Source of the DNA: Chloroflexota bacterium
GTDB taxonomy: Bacteria > Chloroflexota > Dehalococcoidia > Bin125
Assembly: GCA_028873865.1 (NCBI GenBank)
Contig: JAPPNI010000018.1
Location: 1 to 64,000 of the forward strand
Direction of reading: 5' to 3'
DNA: 64,000 bases
Shown: positions 50,625 through 60,225 of the stretch, piece after piece
Layout of the letters: the number at the start of each line of letters is the position of its first letter
Position numbering within the stretch: the stretch's first letter is position 1
Notes under the pieces: model-generated
Told to the model about the DNA's origin: nothing
The model's input: only the letters and a program-made list of their open reading frames with translations
Databases searched by the model: none
Position numbers and translations under genes: made by a program

Positions 50625-51036
50625 AGACCGTCGCCACGTCTGCGAGCGCAAGGATTTCGGTCGGGCGCAGTACTCCCCGATCTGCGAGATCGGCGAGTGA
50701 GCTGAACGGCTGCTCTGCGCGAAGCAAGACGATCGCCTGAGCTCGTGTTTCGCCGATTCCGGGCAGTGTCGAGAGTTCGGCGATCGTTGCGGTGTTCAGA
50801 TCGATGAGCGCCAGGCGGGACTCGGTGGGCAAGGCGGCGAGTCGGATGTCGGGTTCGGTATGAGATGCCGATTGTTGGTCGGCGAGGACGCCAAGAGCGG
50901 CGAGCAGCAGAGCGATTGCGACGATCGCGGGTAGCCAGTCCAGCAGGGATCGCGAGATCGAGGCGAAGCGGGAGGTGTTGTCCGATGGCGCCTGTTCGTT
51001 TGGCCTCGGCGGGCGGATCTCCGTCCAGAAGGACAT
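50608..51036 (-). CDS. comEA: ComEA-like helix-hairpin-helix DNA-binding protein
   Basis: 142 aa. One membrane helix (LPAIVAIALLLAALGVL) then a helix-hairpin-helix domain with LIDLNTATIAELSTLPGIGETRAQAIVLLR, the classic ComEA core. It lacks the N-terminal SLBB domain of some ComEA proteins. AGGAG lies 6 nt before ATG 51036. Anchored DNA receptor feeding ComEC. Confidence 0.9.
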   Translation of the reverse strand: MSFWTEIRPPRPNEQAPSDNTSRFASISRSLLDWLPAIVAIALLLAALGVLADQQSASHTEPDIRLAALPTESRLALIDLNTATIAELSTLPGIGETRAQAIVLLRAEQPFSSLADLADRGVLRPTEILALADVATVYVATD

Positions 51037-51148
51037 CGTGGCTCCTGTAGACACGAACCGGTCGGAAGGAAGGTAAGACATTAAACGAATCTGGTGAGCA
51101 AAATGAAATCGGCGAAGGGTACATTTGGAATCGAGAGGTACCTGGGCC

Positions 51149-52060
51149 ATGTCTCGCTCGGTATTGAGCGTCAACGACCTGTCGCGGGCCGAAATCGGTG
51201 AGGTGCTTGATCGTGCACTGGAGACGAAGCGGCGGTCCGATCGTCGGAGTTCGGAGCTTGCCGGTAAGACCGCGCTGCTGATCTTCCAGAAGCCGTCGCT
51301 GAGGACTCGTGTGTCGTTCGAGTTGGCGGTGACCAATCTGGGTGGCCAGGCGCTATATCTGTCGCCGCCAGAGGTGGGTCTGGGTGAACGAGAGTCGCCC
51401 GAGGATGTGGGCGGCGTGGCTGGCCGCTATTGCGACCTGATCATCTGCCGGACGTTTGACCAGAGCAATCTTGATCGACTGGCGGCGGCGTCTGGAGTTC
51501 CCGTAGTGAATGCGCTGAGCGACTGGGAGCATCCATGCCAGGCCTTGGCCGACGTCCTGACGATCCGGGAGCACGGCGGGACCAGCGGTCGCACGCTGAC
51601 CTACGTGGGCGACGGGAACAACGTCGTTCGATCGCTGGCGATCGCCGCGGCGGGTGAGGGGATGCACGTGCGGGTCGCGTCGCCATCGGGGTACGAACTT
51701 GACGAGGCGAGCGTGGCTGAAGCCGCGGAGCGGGCAGCGGGATCGGAAGGTTCCGTGTCGCTGTTTTCCGATCCGGTCGAAGCGGTCGATGGCGCCGACG
51801 TCGTCTATACGGACACGTGGACGTCGATGGGCCAAGAGGTGGAAGCGAAGCAGCGCCTGGAAGCGTTCACGGGCTACCAGGTCGACGCCAGATTGGTCGC
51901 GCAGGCGTCACGCGGAGCGAGCGTGATGCACTGTCTGCCGGCGCATCGCGGCGAAGAGATCACCGACGAAGTGCTGGATGGACCGCAATCGGTGGTTTTG
52001 GACCAGGCCGAGAATCGCCTGCATGCCCAGCAGGCCCTGCTCGCCTGGCTGTTTGGCTAG
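51149..52060 (+). CDS. argF: Ornithine carbamoyltransferase
   Basis: 303 aa from ATG 51149. Carbamoyl phosphate motif [15 protein letters not shown], then [29 protein letters not shown] and the ornithine loop [18 protein letters not shown] with the catalytic Cys. Makes citrulline in arginine synthesis. No other arg gene is nearby. An in-frame start at 51125 is less likely. Confidence 0.95.
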   Translation: MSRSVLSVNDLSRAEIGEVLDRALETKRRSDRRSSELAGKTALLIFQKPSLRTRVSFELAVTNLGGQALYLSPPEVGLGERESPEDVGGVAGRYCDLIICRTFDQSNLDRLAAASGVPVVNALSDWEHPCQALADVLTIREHGGTSGRTLTYVGDGNNVVRSLAIAAAGEGMHVRVASPSGYELDEASVAEAAERAAGSEGSVSLFSDPVEAVDGADVVYTDTWTSMGQEVEAKQRLEAFTGYQVDARLVAQASRGASVMHCLPAHRGEEITDEVLDGPQSVVLDQAENRLHAQQALLAWLFG

Positions 52061-52142
52061 TCGCGAGCCGGGACGTGCATTCGCCTAGCATTGCCAGCGT
52101 CGAAGCGAACCGGCGATTGACGAGAGAACCGAGGCGCATGTC

Positions 52143-53051
52143 GTGGATGCCCTGATCAACGACATCGACGTGGCGTTCGGCAGCTTCAGCTGGACCAACG
52201 CGCTGGAAGTCACCGCGATCGCGGTGGTTTTCTATGCCGCGCTCCGATTGCTGCGGGGCACCACAGCGATGTCGGTGATTCGAGGCATGGTGCTGGTCGT
52301 GGTTGCGATCACCCTGATCGGACGGGTCGCGGACTCGGTGGTCCTGAACTGGATCGTTGACAACGCACTGGCCGTCCTGTTGATCGTGGTTCTGCTGGTG
52401 TTCCAACCCGAGTTTCGTCGGGCGTTTGAGCATGTCGGACGCGCCGGCGGCGTCCGGCACTGGGGCAGCAGGAGACAACCCTATCGGGCGCTGATTCCGA
52501 TGGCTGCCACTGTGGCCCACCGGCTCTCGCAGCAGAAGGCGGGCGGGTTGTTCGTGTTCGAACGTGACACGGGGCTTGAGGAGTACGCCGAGGCCGGCGT
52601 TCGGCTGGGAGCCGAGCCGACGACCGATCTGCTTGAGAGTATCTTCTGGCCCGGTTCGCCCTTGCACGACGGAGCGGTGTTGCTGCGTCCTTCGGAGGTG
52701 GTCGCCGCTTCGGTGATCCTGCCGACCTCAACGGGCGATTTCCCCTCGCGCGGCGCGGGAAACGGACAGAACGGCGGTCACCTGGGGACGCGCCACCGCG
52801 CTGCCTTGAGCATCACTGAGGAGACGGACGCGATTGCAGTCGTGGTCTCGGAGGAGACGGGCGGGATCTCGCTTGCCGCCAGCGGATTGCTCTCCGCTCC
52901 GATGGCTCCAGCCGAGCTTGAGGCAACTCTGTCCAGGCATTTGCACTCGCGGCGGTGGGGCGATCGCTTCGGCATGCGGCTGCTCGGCAGACCGTTGGGA
53001 CGGCATCCGCGCAGGCCGTCGACGGCCGGCGGAGACGCGACGGGATCCTAA
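52143..53051 (+). CDS. cdaA: Diadenylate cyclase (c-di-AMP synthase), CdaA type
   Basis: 302 aa. Three N-terminal membrane helices are followed by a DAC domain: PGSPLHDGAVLLR (DGA motif) and GTRHRAALSITEETDAIAV (RHR motif). A glycine- and serine-rich insert (TSTGDFPSRGAGNGQNGGHL) lies just before the RHR motif, longer than usual. Synthesises c-di-AMP. Its stop abuts the GTG of cdaR, the usual partner. Confidence 0.95.
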   Translation: MDALINDIDVAFGSFSWTNALEVTAIAVVFYAALRLLRGTTAMSVIRGMVLVVVAITLIGRVADSVVLNWIVDNALAVLLIVVLLVFQPEFRRAFEHVGRAGGVRHWGSRRQPYRALIPMAATVAHRLSQQKAGGLFVFERDTGLEEYAEAGVRLGAEPTTDLLESIFWPGSPLHDGAVLLRPSEVVAASVILPTSTGDFPSRGAGNGQNGGHLGTRHRAALSITEETDAIAVVVSEETGGISLAASGLLSAPMAPAELEATLSRHLHSRRWGDRFGMRLLGRPLGRHPRRPSTAGGDATGS

Positions 53052-54347
53052 GTGCGACGCGCGGCGCAAGAAGCGACGCTGCTGATCACGGTCCTGGTTC
53101 TGGCGTTGGTCGTCTGGTTCGTGATTGCCGATGCCGAAAATCGGGAAATCGAAGCGCGGTTGGGCTTCAGCCTGCCGGTTGAAGTCGAAGGCCTTGGCTC
53201 GAACCTGGTCGTGGTCGGGGATGCCTTGCCGGTCACGGTAACGGTCGTTGGCCGAGAGGCCGAGGTCGAGTCGGCCCGCCCCGAACACTTCAAAGCCACG
53301 GTCTCGCTGCGCAATCGAGCGGCCGGCCGCCACAGTGTGCCGGTCCGGGTCGAGGAGCTTGAGGGTGACGTTCGGGTCAGGGCGGTTCAACCTGAAACGG
53401 CGGTGGTGACCCTACAGGAGACGGTCGAGCGGGAAGTTCCCGTGGTCGTGGAGCCGTTCAATCCACCGCCGCTCGGCTTTCACGTGGGCACACCTGAGGT
53501 GTTGCCGGAGACGGCGGTCGTCTCGGGGATTGCCACGGAGGTTGAGGCAGTCGACTCGGTTGTCGCGCGGCTCGACCTGGGCGGAGCCACGGCGTCGGTG
53601 GAGCGCAGCGTCACCCTCGAAGCGAGAACGGGCGGCGGCGGCGCGGTGACCCAGGTGGTGGTCAATCCTCGTTTCGCGCAGGTGCGGGTACCGATCGACC
53701 AGGAGCTGTTCCGACGAGCCGCATCGATCCTGCCGGATGTGACCGGCACACCCGCAGAAGGATTCCGGGTTCGGGCGGTTCGCGCGACGCCCTCGACGGT
53801 AGATGTTCTGGTCTCGGTGGACGTGCTGGATGATGAAGTCGAGGTGCTGACCGCACCGATTGATGTTTCCGGCGCCGACAGCGATGTGTCGACCGAAGTC
53901 GATCTGGTCTTCTCGGAAGAGGCTGCAGCGGCAGGCGATTCCGACACTTCCGCCCGAGTGCTGATTTCGATTGAGCCGATCGTCACGAGTGTTCAGCTGC
54001 CGGTCAGGGTGGAGATCTTCGGCGTGCGCGGCAATCTCCAGGTTGCCTTTGCATCGCCGCTGACAGCGCGGGTCGCGCTCCGCGGCCCGATAGCCCTAAT
54101 CTCGAATCTGGAAGGGCCGCTGGCTCCGATTCGGGTCAATCTCGGTTCGTACGCCGCTGGCCGGCACCGCATTGATCTGAGCTGGGATCCTCCGGCAGGG
54201 ATCGAACTGGTTGATATCACACCTTCGCAGCTGATCGTCACGCTGACTGAGTCACGTCCGTCCGAGCCGGCGGAAGCGACTGAGGACGTTGAGGACGAGC
54301 AGGCAGGCGCGGGCGAGCCTACAACGGAGGATGAGGACAGTGAGTGA
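53052..54347 (+). CDS. cdaR: CdaR/YbbR-domain protein
   Basis: 431 aa. One N-terminal membrane helix (ATLLITVLVLALVVWFVIAD) then about four YbbR repeats outside the membrane (for example LPVEVEGLGSNLVVVGDALP, VPVVVEPFNPPPLGFHVGTP) and a Glu/Asp-rich tail. CdaR modulates CdaA. Overlaps der by 8 nt, so translation is coupled. Confidence 0.92.
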   Translation: MRRAAQEATLLITVLVLALVVWFVIADAENREIEARLGFSLPVEVEGLGSNLVVVGDALPVTVTVVGREAEVESARPEHFKATVSLRNRAAGRHSVPVRVEELEGDVRVRAVQPETAVVTLQETVEREVPVVVEPFNPPPLGFHVGTPEVLPETAVVSGIATEVEAVDSVVARLDLGGATASVERSVTLEARTGGGGAVTQVVVNPRFAQVRVPIDQELFRRAASILPDVTGTPAEGFRVRAVRATPSTVDVLVSVDVLDDEVEVLTAPIDVSGADSDVSTEVDLVFSEEAAAAGDSDTSARVLISIEPIVTSVQLPVRVEIFGVRGNLQVAFASPLTARVALRGPIALISNLEGPLAPIRVNLGSYAAGRHRIDLSWDPPAGIELVDITPSQLIVTLTESRPSEPAEATEDVEDEQAGAGEPTTEDEDSE

Positions 54348-55749
54348 AGAAGCGGCGGGAGAGCTTCCACCGGTGGAGGTACGGGCCTTGCCAGGCAACG
54401 TGTTGCCGACGGTTGCCATCGTCGGTAGGCCGAACGTGGGCAAGTCGACCCTGTTCAACCGGCTGGTCAGGCGTCGGCAAGCCATCGTGCGCGGCGAACC
54501 CGGCACGACACGAGATCGCAACTATGCGACGACCGAATGGCGCGGCCAACATTTCTCTGTGATTGACACCGGCGGGTTGCTCGGTGAACAGCTCACGGGC
54601 CCCTTCGCCGACTCGGTTGCCGAGCAGGTGGACCAGGCGTTGGCCGAAGCGGACGCCATCGTCCTGGTCGTTGATGTCCAGACCGGCCCGCTGCCGGCCG
54701 ATGAGGACGTGGCAACACTCCTGAGAGGAGCCGTCCAGCCCGTGACGGTTTGCGCGAACAAGGCCGACAATGACGCGCTGGCTGCTGAGGCATCGCGATT
54801 CTACGGCCTCGGGCTGGGCGATCCTGTCGCGATTTCAGCCCATCACGGACGCTGGATTGACGATCTGCTCGATCGTGTGACCGCTGAGCTGGCCGTGGCC
54901 GAACCGCTCGAGACCGACGATGTCGCCTGCCGCCTCGCGATTGTCGGCCGGCCCAATGTGGGCAAGTCGTCGCTGGTCAACGCACTCTTGCGCGACGAGC
55001 GGATGATCGTCTCCGAGGTGCCGGGTACGACGCGTGACGCCGTCGATACTCTCCTGAGCTTCGACGGCCAACGAGTCTCGCTGGTCGATACCGCTGGTAT
55101 TCGGCGCCGAGGGCGGGTCGCTCCCGGAATTGAACGGGCATCGGTGCGTCGCGCCGGCGCGGCGGTCAGGCGGGCCGATGTCTCGGCGGTGGTGATCGAT
55201 GCGCACGAGGGCGTGACATCCCAGGACCTGCACGTCCTGGGGATGGCGATGGACGACGGCGCGGGGATCGTGATCGTGATGAACAAGGCGGACCTGGTGG
55301 ATGCCGAGGATGGGCTGCGCGACAGTCGCGAGCGGCAGCTGGCCGGTCGGGCGCGGTTCGTCAACTGGGCGCCGATCGTCTGGGTCTCGGCACTGACTGG
55401 AGATGCCGTGGACAGCGTCGTGGCGGCTGGATTGCACGTTGCGGAGGCGCGGCGTCAACGAGTGCCGACGCCTCGACTCAATGCCATGCTCAAGCAGGCC
55501 CAGGTCGAACGTTCGCCGGCTACCTATCGGGGCAAGCGCATCCGGTTCTACTACGGCGTACAGACGGAGGCGGCGCCGCCGACGTTCACCTTCTTCGTCA
55601 ACTACCCGGACGCCGTCCACTTCTCCTATGAGCGTTATCTGATGGGCCGAATCCGGCGGTCGTTCGGCTTCGAGGGCACGCCGCTACGCTGCGTTTTGCG
55701 AGGTCGTGAACCTTCGGAGTCGGACGACGGGGGCAGAAGTCGTGGTTGA
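54340..55749 (+). CDS. der: Ribosome biogenesis GTPase Der (EngA)
   Basis: 469 aa with two GTPase domains and a C-terminal KH-like domain. P loops GRPNVGKSTLFNRL and GRPNVGKSSLVNALL; G3 DTGGLLGEQ and DTAGIRRRG; G4 NKADN and NKADLV; C-terminal KRIRFYYGVQTEAAPPTFTF. Needed for large-subunit assembly. GTG 54340 follows GGAGG and overlaps the cdaR end. Confidence 0.96.
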   Translation: MSEEAAGELPPVEVRALPGNVLPTVAIVGRPNVGKSTLFNRLVRRRQAIVRGEPGTTRDRNYATTEWRGQHFSVIDTGGLLGEQLTGPFADSVAEQVDQALAEADAIVLVVDVQTGPLPADEDVATLLRGAVQPVTVCANKADNDALAAEASRFYGLGLGDPVAISAHHGRWIDDLLDRVTAELAVAEPLETDDVACRLAIVGRPNVGKSSLVNALLRDERMIVSEVPGTTRDAVDTLLSFDGQRVSLVDTAGIRRRGRVAPGIERASVRRAGAAVRRADVSAVVIDAHEGVTSQDLHVLGMAMDDGAGIVIVMNKADLVDAEDGLRDSRERQLAGRARFVNWAPIVWVSALTGDAVDSVVAAGLHVAEARRQRVPTPRLNAMLKQAQVERSPATYRGKRIRFYYGVQTEAAPPTFTFFVNYPDAVHFSYERYLMGRIRRSFGFEGTPLRCVLRGREPSESDDGGRSRG

Positions 55750-56359
55750 GGCCTGGATCGTCGGAGGCGTCGTCGGGTATCTGCTGGGATCGACTCCGAC
55801 CGGTCTGTGGATCGGTAAGTGGCGAGGCGGCGGCGATATCCGCTCGTCGGGCAGCGGGCGGATCGGAGCGACGAACACCTTTCGCGCGCTGGGCTTGCGC
55901 TGGTCAGTCACCGTCCTCGTGCTGGACGCGGTGAAAGGCGCGCTGCCGATCCTGATCGTGATGGCTGTGTGGAACAGTCCGACCGGCGAGGTCGTGGGCG
56001 GACTTGCTGCGGTTGTTGGGCATCAGTTTCCGCTCTATGCCGGATTTCGCGGCGGTCGCGGAGCGGCCACGGCGCTCGGCGCCATGATCGCGATCATGCC
56101 GATGGGCGCATTGTTTGCCTTGGGAACGGCCCTGCCGATCCTGCTGAAGATCAGGGTGATGTCGCTGGCGACGCTGACCGGCGCGACTTCGGCGGCCGTT
56201 GGCATCTCATTGCTCGCCGCGTACGGGCAAGCGCCTGATGCGTACATCGCCTATGCCGTCGGCACGTGGTTACTGGTGCTCGTGGGGCATAAGGACAACG
56301 TCGAGAGAATTGCTGCGGGGACCGAGCGGGTGCTGTCGATGGGCCGGGCCGCGCCATGA
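55742..56359 (+). CDS. plsY: Glycerol-3-phosphate acyltransferase PlsY
   Basis: 205-aa inner-membrane enzyme transferring acyl from acyl phosphate to glycerol-3-phosphate. Motifs GYLLGSTPTGLWIGKW, SGSGRIGATNTFRALG and GHQFPLYAGFRGGRGAAT match the three PlsY motifs. GTG 55742 overlaps the der stop by 8 nt; the next gene gpsA supplies its substrate. Confidence 0.93.
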   Translation: MVEAWIVGGVVGYLLGSTPTGLWIGKWRGGGDIRSSGSGRIGATNTFRALGLRWSVTVLVLDAVKGALPILIVMAVWNSPTGEVVGGLAAVVGHQFPLYAGFRGGRGAATALGAMIAIMPMGALFALGTALPILLKIRVMSLATLTGATSAAVGISLLAAYGQAPDAYIAYAVGTWLLVLVGHKDNVERIAAGTERVLSMGRAAP

Positions 56360-57354
56360 GGGTGATGGTGATCGGAGCGACCTCATGGGGCTGCACGCTG
56401 GCGTCGTGTGTCGATCGGGCCGGGAACGAGGCAGTCGTGTTGTGCCGCAGCGACGATGAAGCGGCCGAGCTCTCAGCTGCGCGCGAGCATCGACGTCTGC
56501 TGCCCGGCGTGCCCCTGCCCGACGGTCTGATGTTTACCGCCGATCCAGGCGGAGCGCCCCCGGGCGTCGTGATCTGGGCGACGCCGTCGCAGCGCCTCCG
56601 GGAGAACCTGCGCATTGTCCTGCCGAACCTGACTCCCGGGGACACGGTGCATGCCTCGGCGGCGAAGGGGCTGGAGAAGGGTTCGCACTTCAGAATGACC
56701 GAGGTGCTGGACCAGGAGTTGACTCTGACCGGTCGTGAGCCGCGGGTGGGCTCGATCTCGGGTCCGAACATTGCCAGAGAGGTCGCACGAGGACTGCCCG
56801 CCACGACGGTTGTGGCAGCGGCAGATCCAACGGATCGAGAGCGTCTGCAGGCAGCGCTGAACTCATCCTCGTTCCGGGTCTACACCAACGAGGACGTGAT
56901 TGGCGTGGAACTGGGTGGCGCGCTGAAGAATGTGATCGCGATCGCGGTCGGGACAGCAGTCGGGCTGGACGTGGGCGACAACGCACGGGCTGCTCTGATG
57001 ACTCGCGGTCTGTCGGAGATTGCGCGGCTGGGAGTCGCCATGGGCGCGGCGCCGTCAACGTTTGCCGGATTGACGGGACTGGGCGATTTGCTGGCCACGG
57101 CGAGCAGTCCGCGGTCACGCAACCGGACTTTGGGAGAGAAGATCGGCAGCGGCATGACCCTGTCGCAGGCGATGGCCGACAACCCGCACGTCGTTGAGGG
57201 TGTCGAAACGACCCGCGTCGTGCTGGAAGTCGCCGATGCGGTGGGCGTCGACATGCCGATCGCTCAGGTCGTCTCGGAGGTGCTCTTTGAGGATCTTGAG
57301 CCTCGGGAAGCTATCCGAGTGTTGATGGAACGCGCTCCGACCGTGGAAGGCTGA
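56356..57354 (+). CDS. gpsA: NAD(P)-dependent glycerol-3-phosphate dehydrogenase
   Basis: 332 aa. An alanine-shifted Rossmann start VMVIGATSWGCTLASCV, then VHASAAKGLEKGSHFRMTEVL, GPNIAREVARGLPATTVVA, VGVELGGALKNVIAIAVG with the catalytic Lys, and GLTGLGDLLATASSPRSRN. The usual GxGxWG is changed to GATSWG, a mild variation. ATGA overlap with plsY. Makes sn-glycerol-3-phosphate for phospholipids. Confidence 0.94.
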   Translation: MRVMVIGATSWGCTLASCVDRAGNEAVVLCRSDDEAAELSAAREHRRLLPGVPLPDGLMFTADPGGAPPGVVIWATPSQRLRENLRIVLPNLTPGDTVHASAAKGLEKGSHFRMTEVLDQELTLTGREPRVGSISGPNIAREVARGLPATTVVAAADPTDRERLQAALNSSSFRVYTNEDVIGVELGGALKNVIAIAVGTAVGLDVGDNARAALMTRGLSEIARLGVAMGAAPSTFAGLTGLGDLLATASSPRSRNRTLGEKIGSGMTLSQAMADNPHVVEGVETTRVVLEVADAVGVDMPIAQVVSEVLFEDLEPREAIRVLMERAPTVEG

Positions 57355-58352
57355 TGAGCGAATCGATCAGTCACCAGGACGCCGCCGAACCGATCGATGG
57401 TCTGCGCCGTGTCATCGCCGCGATTGCCGCTGCCCGGATGGAGTTGGAGCCCGAGGATCTACACGCGGTATCGCGGCTGAGCCCCGATTCGACGACCCTG
57501 GTCAGAGAGAAGCTGACTGAACTCGAGTCTGTCAGCCGATTCGCTCTGCTGGAGCGGTTGCAGCAGATCAGCTCGGAGTTTGGCGGATACGACTTCACCG
57601 TCCTCTTCTCGGCGATGATCTCCGATGACGATGCCACGGTCCGGACGGTGGCGGTCAGCGGTCTGGCGACCTGTGAGACCGCCGGCGCCACGGAGGCTCT
57701 CCTGGCCGTCGCCAAATCAGAGGAAGAAGATGGCGATGTGCGCCGCGAAGCGGTCGTTGCCCTGGGCGAGGTCGCCATGCGGTTGGAACTCGGTTGGGCC
57801 TCAAACGAGGACGCCGACCAGGTCGTCGATGCCCTGCGCCTGATCGCCGAGGACGTGCTGGAGGATGACGACCTGCGCGGCTCGGCCGTCTCGGCCGTGG
57901 GGGTTGTGAGCGCTCCCTGGGTGCCGGAGCTAATCGAAGAGGCATTTGACAGCGATGCCGCGGCGCTGCATCTGGGAGCGGTCCAGGCCATGGGTCGAAG
58001 CGCCGACGTGTCGTGGTTGCCGGTGCTCGAGGGCTCGCTGGTCGCGGAGGATGAAGATGAGCGGGTGGCTGCTGTTCAGGCAATCGGTGAGATTGGCTCG
58101 GAAGACGGCGCTCCGATGCTGTTGGAGCTCTTCGATGATCCATCCGCCTCAGAAGAGCTGATCCAGGGGGCTGTTGCGGCGTTGGGTGAGATCGGCAGCG
58201 AAGAGGCGGTGGAGGAGCTCCAGCAGTTGCGTACGCATCCCGATCCGACGGTCCGAGCCACCGCACAGGCGGCGCTCGAAGAAGCGACGTTGTTGGACGA
58301 CTTCGATGACCTGCGTGCTGGTCAAGATCCGTTCGGATGGAGTGAGGACTAG
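57354..58352 (+). CDS. HEAT-repeat protein
   Basis: 332-aa acidic solenoid. Repeats of about 30 residues include TVRTVAVSGLATCETAGATEA, DVRREAVVALGEVAMRLELG, AALHLGAVQAMGRSADVSWLP, ERVAAVQAIGEIGSEDGAPM and LIQGAVAALGEIGSEEAVEE. Start overlaps the gpsA stop by one base. Protein-protein scaffold of unknown partner; similar HEAT genes beside der-plsY-gpsA occur in relatives, I believe. Confidence 0.87.
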   Translation: MSESISHQDAAEPIDGLRRVIAAIAAARMELEPEDLHAVSRLSPDSTTLVREKLTELESVSRFALLERLQQISSEFGGYDFTVLFSAMISDDDATVRTVAVSGLATCETAGATEALLAVAKSEEEDGDVRREAVVALGEVAMRLELGWASNEDADQVVDALRLIAEDVLEDDDLRGSAVSAVGVVSAPWVPELIEEAFDSDAAALHLGAVQAMGRSADVSWLPVLEGSLVAEDEDERVAAVQAIGEIGSEDGAPMLLELFDDPSASEELIQGAVAALGEIGSEEAVEELQQLRTHPDPTVRATAQAALEEATLLDDFDDLRAGQDPFGWSED

Positions 58353-58449
58353 AAGGGGGCGGGACTTTGCGGCATCGGCGTCTTGCAGACATTTCGGCGC
58401 CCTCTGATAGATTGAAATTTATTGATTGAATCTGCGGAGGAGAAGAGGC

Positions 58450-58959
58450 GTGCGGAGTAGCAACGAGCGCCGACCAAGAACCGGAACCCGAAGGACAACG
58501 AGGTCAGCAAAGTCGATTCGCAAGGGGATAGCAGTCAGCGCGGGCGGTGTTGTCTGGCGTGAACGGGAACAGCCGGGCGAGGTCGAGGTGGTCCTCGTTC
58601 AGACGCCCGCGAGACGTTGGTCGCTGCCCAAGGGCACCCCGGAGAACGGCGAGAAGCTGAACGAGACCGCGCTGCGCGAGGTCGCTGAGGAGACCGGACT
58701 GCAGGTTCGTCTGGACGAGAAGATCGGCGTGATGCGCTACTCGTTCAGCGGCGATGAGGCGCGCATCGACAAGGCGGTGCATTTCTGGCTCATGCAGGCC
58801 ACCGGCGGCTCGTTCGAGGATCACGACGACGAGCACATCGATGTCCGCTGGGTCGGGCTGGGCGACGCGATGCGGATGGTGAGTTATCGCAATACGGCGT
58901 CGCTCCTGGAAGATGCCGCCGCGCTGTTGGATCGTCGGGTGGGACCGGCGCAGGCTTGA
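58450..58959 (+). CDS. Nudix hydrolase (MutT-like)
   Basis: 169 aa with a very basic N-terminus (RRPRTGTRRTTRSAKSIRKG) and full Nudix box G-TPENG-E-KLNETAL-RE-V-AEETGL after RRWSLPKGTPEN. GTG 58450 has GGAGGAG 6 nt upstream. Resembles diadenosine-polyphosphate or capped-RNA-type hydrolases; exact substrate unknown. Confidence 0.9.
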   Translation: MRSSNERRPRTGTRRTTRSAKSIRKGIAVSAGGVVWREREQPGEVEVVLVQTPARRWSLPKGTPENGEKLNETALREVAEETGLQVRLDEKIGVMRYSFSGDEARIDKAVHFWLMQATGGSFEDHDDEHIDVRWVGLGDAMRMVSYRNTASLLEDAAALLDRRVGPAQA

Positions 58960-59015
58960 GCGGCGATCTACCCTACGTCCGTTGCGCAGGCACCGTCGCG
59001 GTTGGGGAGAGTGTC

Positions 59016-59588
59016 GTGGTTACCAGTCCTGCTGATGTGGTCGCCGAGGGCAAGTTGGTGCTGCTGCGGCGCAAGCGTCTCGATGACGCGAGACTGGACT
59101 GGATCTGGCGTACGGATGTCGAGCTGGCCGAACTCGACGCGGCGACCGTCAGTCCGCTGACCTACGAGCAGTACCGCAATCAGTACGCCTGGCAACTGCG
59201 GTCGACGCCGGTGTATCGCTCAACCTTTGCCGTCGAGGCGCTGGATGATCAGCGGCATATCGGCAATGTGATGTATTACAACACGGACTTCCAGCGGCGT
59301 GAGACGGAGCTGGGCATCCTTCTGGGCGATCGCACCTGCTGGAACGGCGGCTATGGGCGCGAGGCGGTGGGTTTGCTGCTTGACCACATTTTCACCAACA
59401 CGTCGCTGACCCGGGTGTATCTGCATACCCTCGACTGGAATGTGCGCGCGCAGCGGGCGTTCGCTGCGGCGGGGTTCCGCGACTGCGGGCGGGTCAGGCG
59501 CGGGCCGCACCGATTTCATCAGATGCACGTGCTGCGCGAGTGGTTCTGGGAGCGGGACTACCAGCAGCGACGGGCTCGGGCGGGTTAG
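59016..59588 (+). CDS. GNAT-family N-acetyltransferase (RimJ/RimL-like)
   Basis: 190 aa from GTG 59016 (GGGGAG 6 nt upstream); a TTG start at 58956 overlapping the Nudix gene is less likely. LVLLRRKRLDDARLDWIWRTDVE, TELGILLGDRTCWNGGYGREAV (acetyl-CoA binding) and LHTLDWNVRAQRAFAAAGFRDCG are typical. Substrate unknown. Confidence 0.88.
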   Translation: MVTSPADVVAEGKLVLLRRKRLDDARLDWIWRTDVELAELDAATVSPLTYEQYRNQYAWQLRSTPVYRSTFAVEALDDQRHIGNVMYYNTDFQRRETELGILLGDRTCWNGGYGREAVGLLLDHIFTNTSLTRVYLHTLDWNVRAQRAFAAAGFRDCGRVRRGPHRFHQMHVLREWFWERDYQQRRARAG

Positions 59589-59615
59589 GTTTCGGTCACG
59601 GCACCTTTGGGCACG

Positions 59616-59649
59616 ACACAGGGCGGCCGCGAGGGCCGCCCCGTGTTTT
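59616..59649 (+). terminator. Rho-independent terminator after the GNAT gene
   Basis: ACAC-A-GGGCGGCC pairs with GGCCGCCC-C-GTGT around loop GCGAG (one A-C mismatch), followed by TTT. Confidence 0.8.
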
Positions 59650-59669
59650 GATCTGACCCTGGTCGCGGT

Positions 59670-60137
59670 TTAGCCGCGGGTGGGCAGGATGACGACGCCC
59701 TGGCCGGGGGTGCTGACCGAGCCGTCGTCGCGGACGCCCTCGATGTCGAGCTCAACGATGTTGCGCTCGCCCTCGGTGTACTTGCGGGTGACGGTGCCGC
59801 GCAGGGTGAACTTCTTCTCCTGCGCCGACTCGCGGCCCTGGGCGGCCGGGTCCATGCCACGGTAGGAGCACTGCACGCGCTTGACTTCGCCTTCGGGGCC
59901 GGCGAAGCGCCAGAGCAGTTCGCCGAGGAAGGCGTGCTTGAGCGCGCCGTGGACGATGATGTCGTCGAGGCCGGTGTCCTGGGCGTAGCTTGTGTCGTAG
60001 TGGATCTGGTAGAAGTCGCCAGAGCCGGCGGCCCATTGGACGAGCTGCTGGCTGGTCGGGCTCTTCTCGAGTTCGGGGATGCTGTCGCCGACTTCGATGT
60101 CCTCGAAGTAGATCTGGTCCGGCACTGCGTCTGACAT
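59670..60137 (-). CDS. MaoC-family dehydratase (hot-dog fold)
   Basis: 155 aa. QWAAGSGDFYQIHYDTSYAQ supplies the catalytic Asp and His of R-hydratases, followed by DDIIVHGALKHAFLGELLW and RGTVTRKYTEGERNIVELD. AAGGAG lies 8 nt before the ATG. Hydrates or dehydrates acyl-CoAs. It is the downstream partner of an N-terminal-type MaoC protein 88 bp away; the two together form the two-subunit enzyme seen in relatives. Confidence 0.9.
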   Translation of the reverse strand: MSDAVPDQIYFEDIEVGDSIPELEKSPTSQQLVQWAAGSGDFYQIHYDTSYAQDTGLDDIIVHGALKHAFLGELLWRFAGPEGEVKRVQCSYRGMDPAAQGRESAQEKKFTLRGTVTRKYTEGERNIVELDIEGVRDDGSVSTPGQGVVILPTRG

Positions 60138-60225
60138 GTCTGGTCTCCTTCAGTCGTGGTCGACAGTCTAAGCGATGGGCGCGATCTGGTCGCCGCTCGT
60201 CACTGCTGGTCGGGGCTCGACGCCG

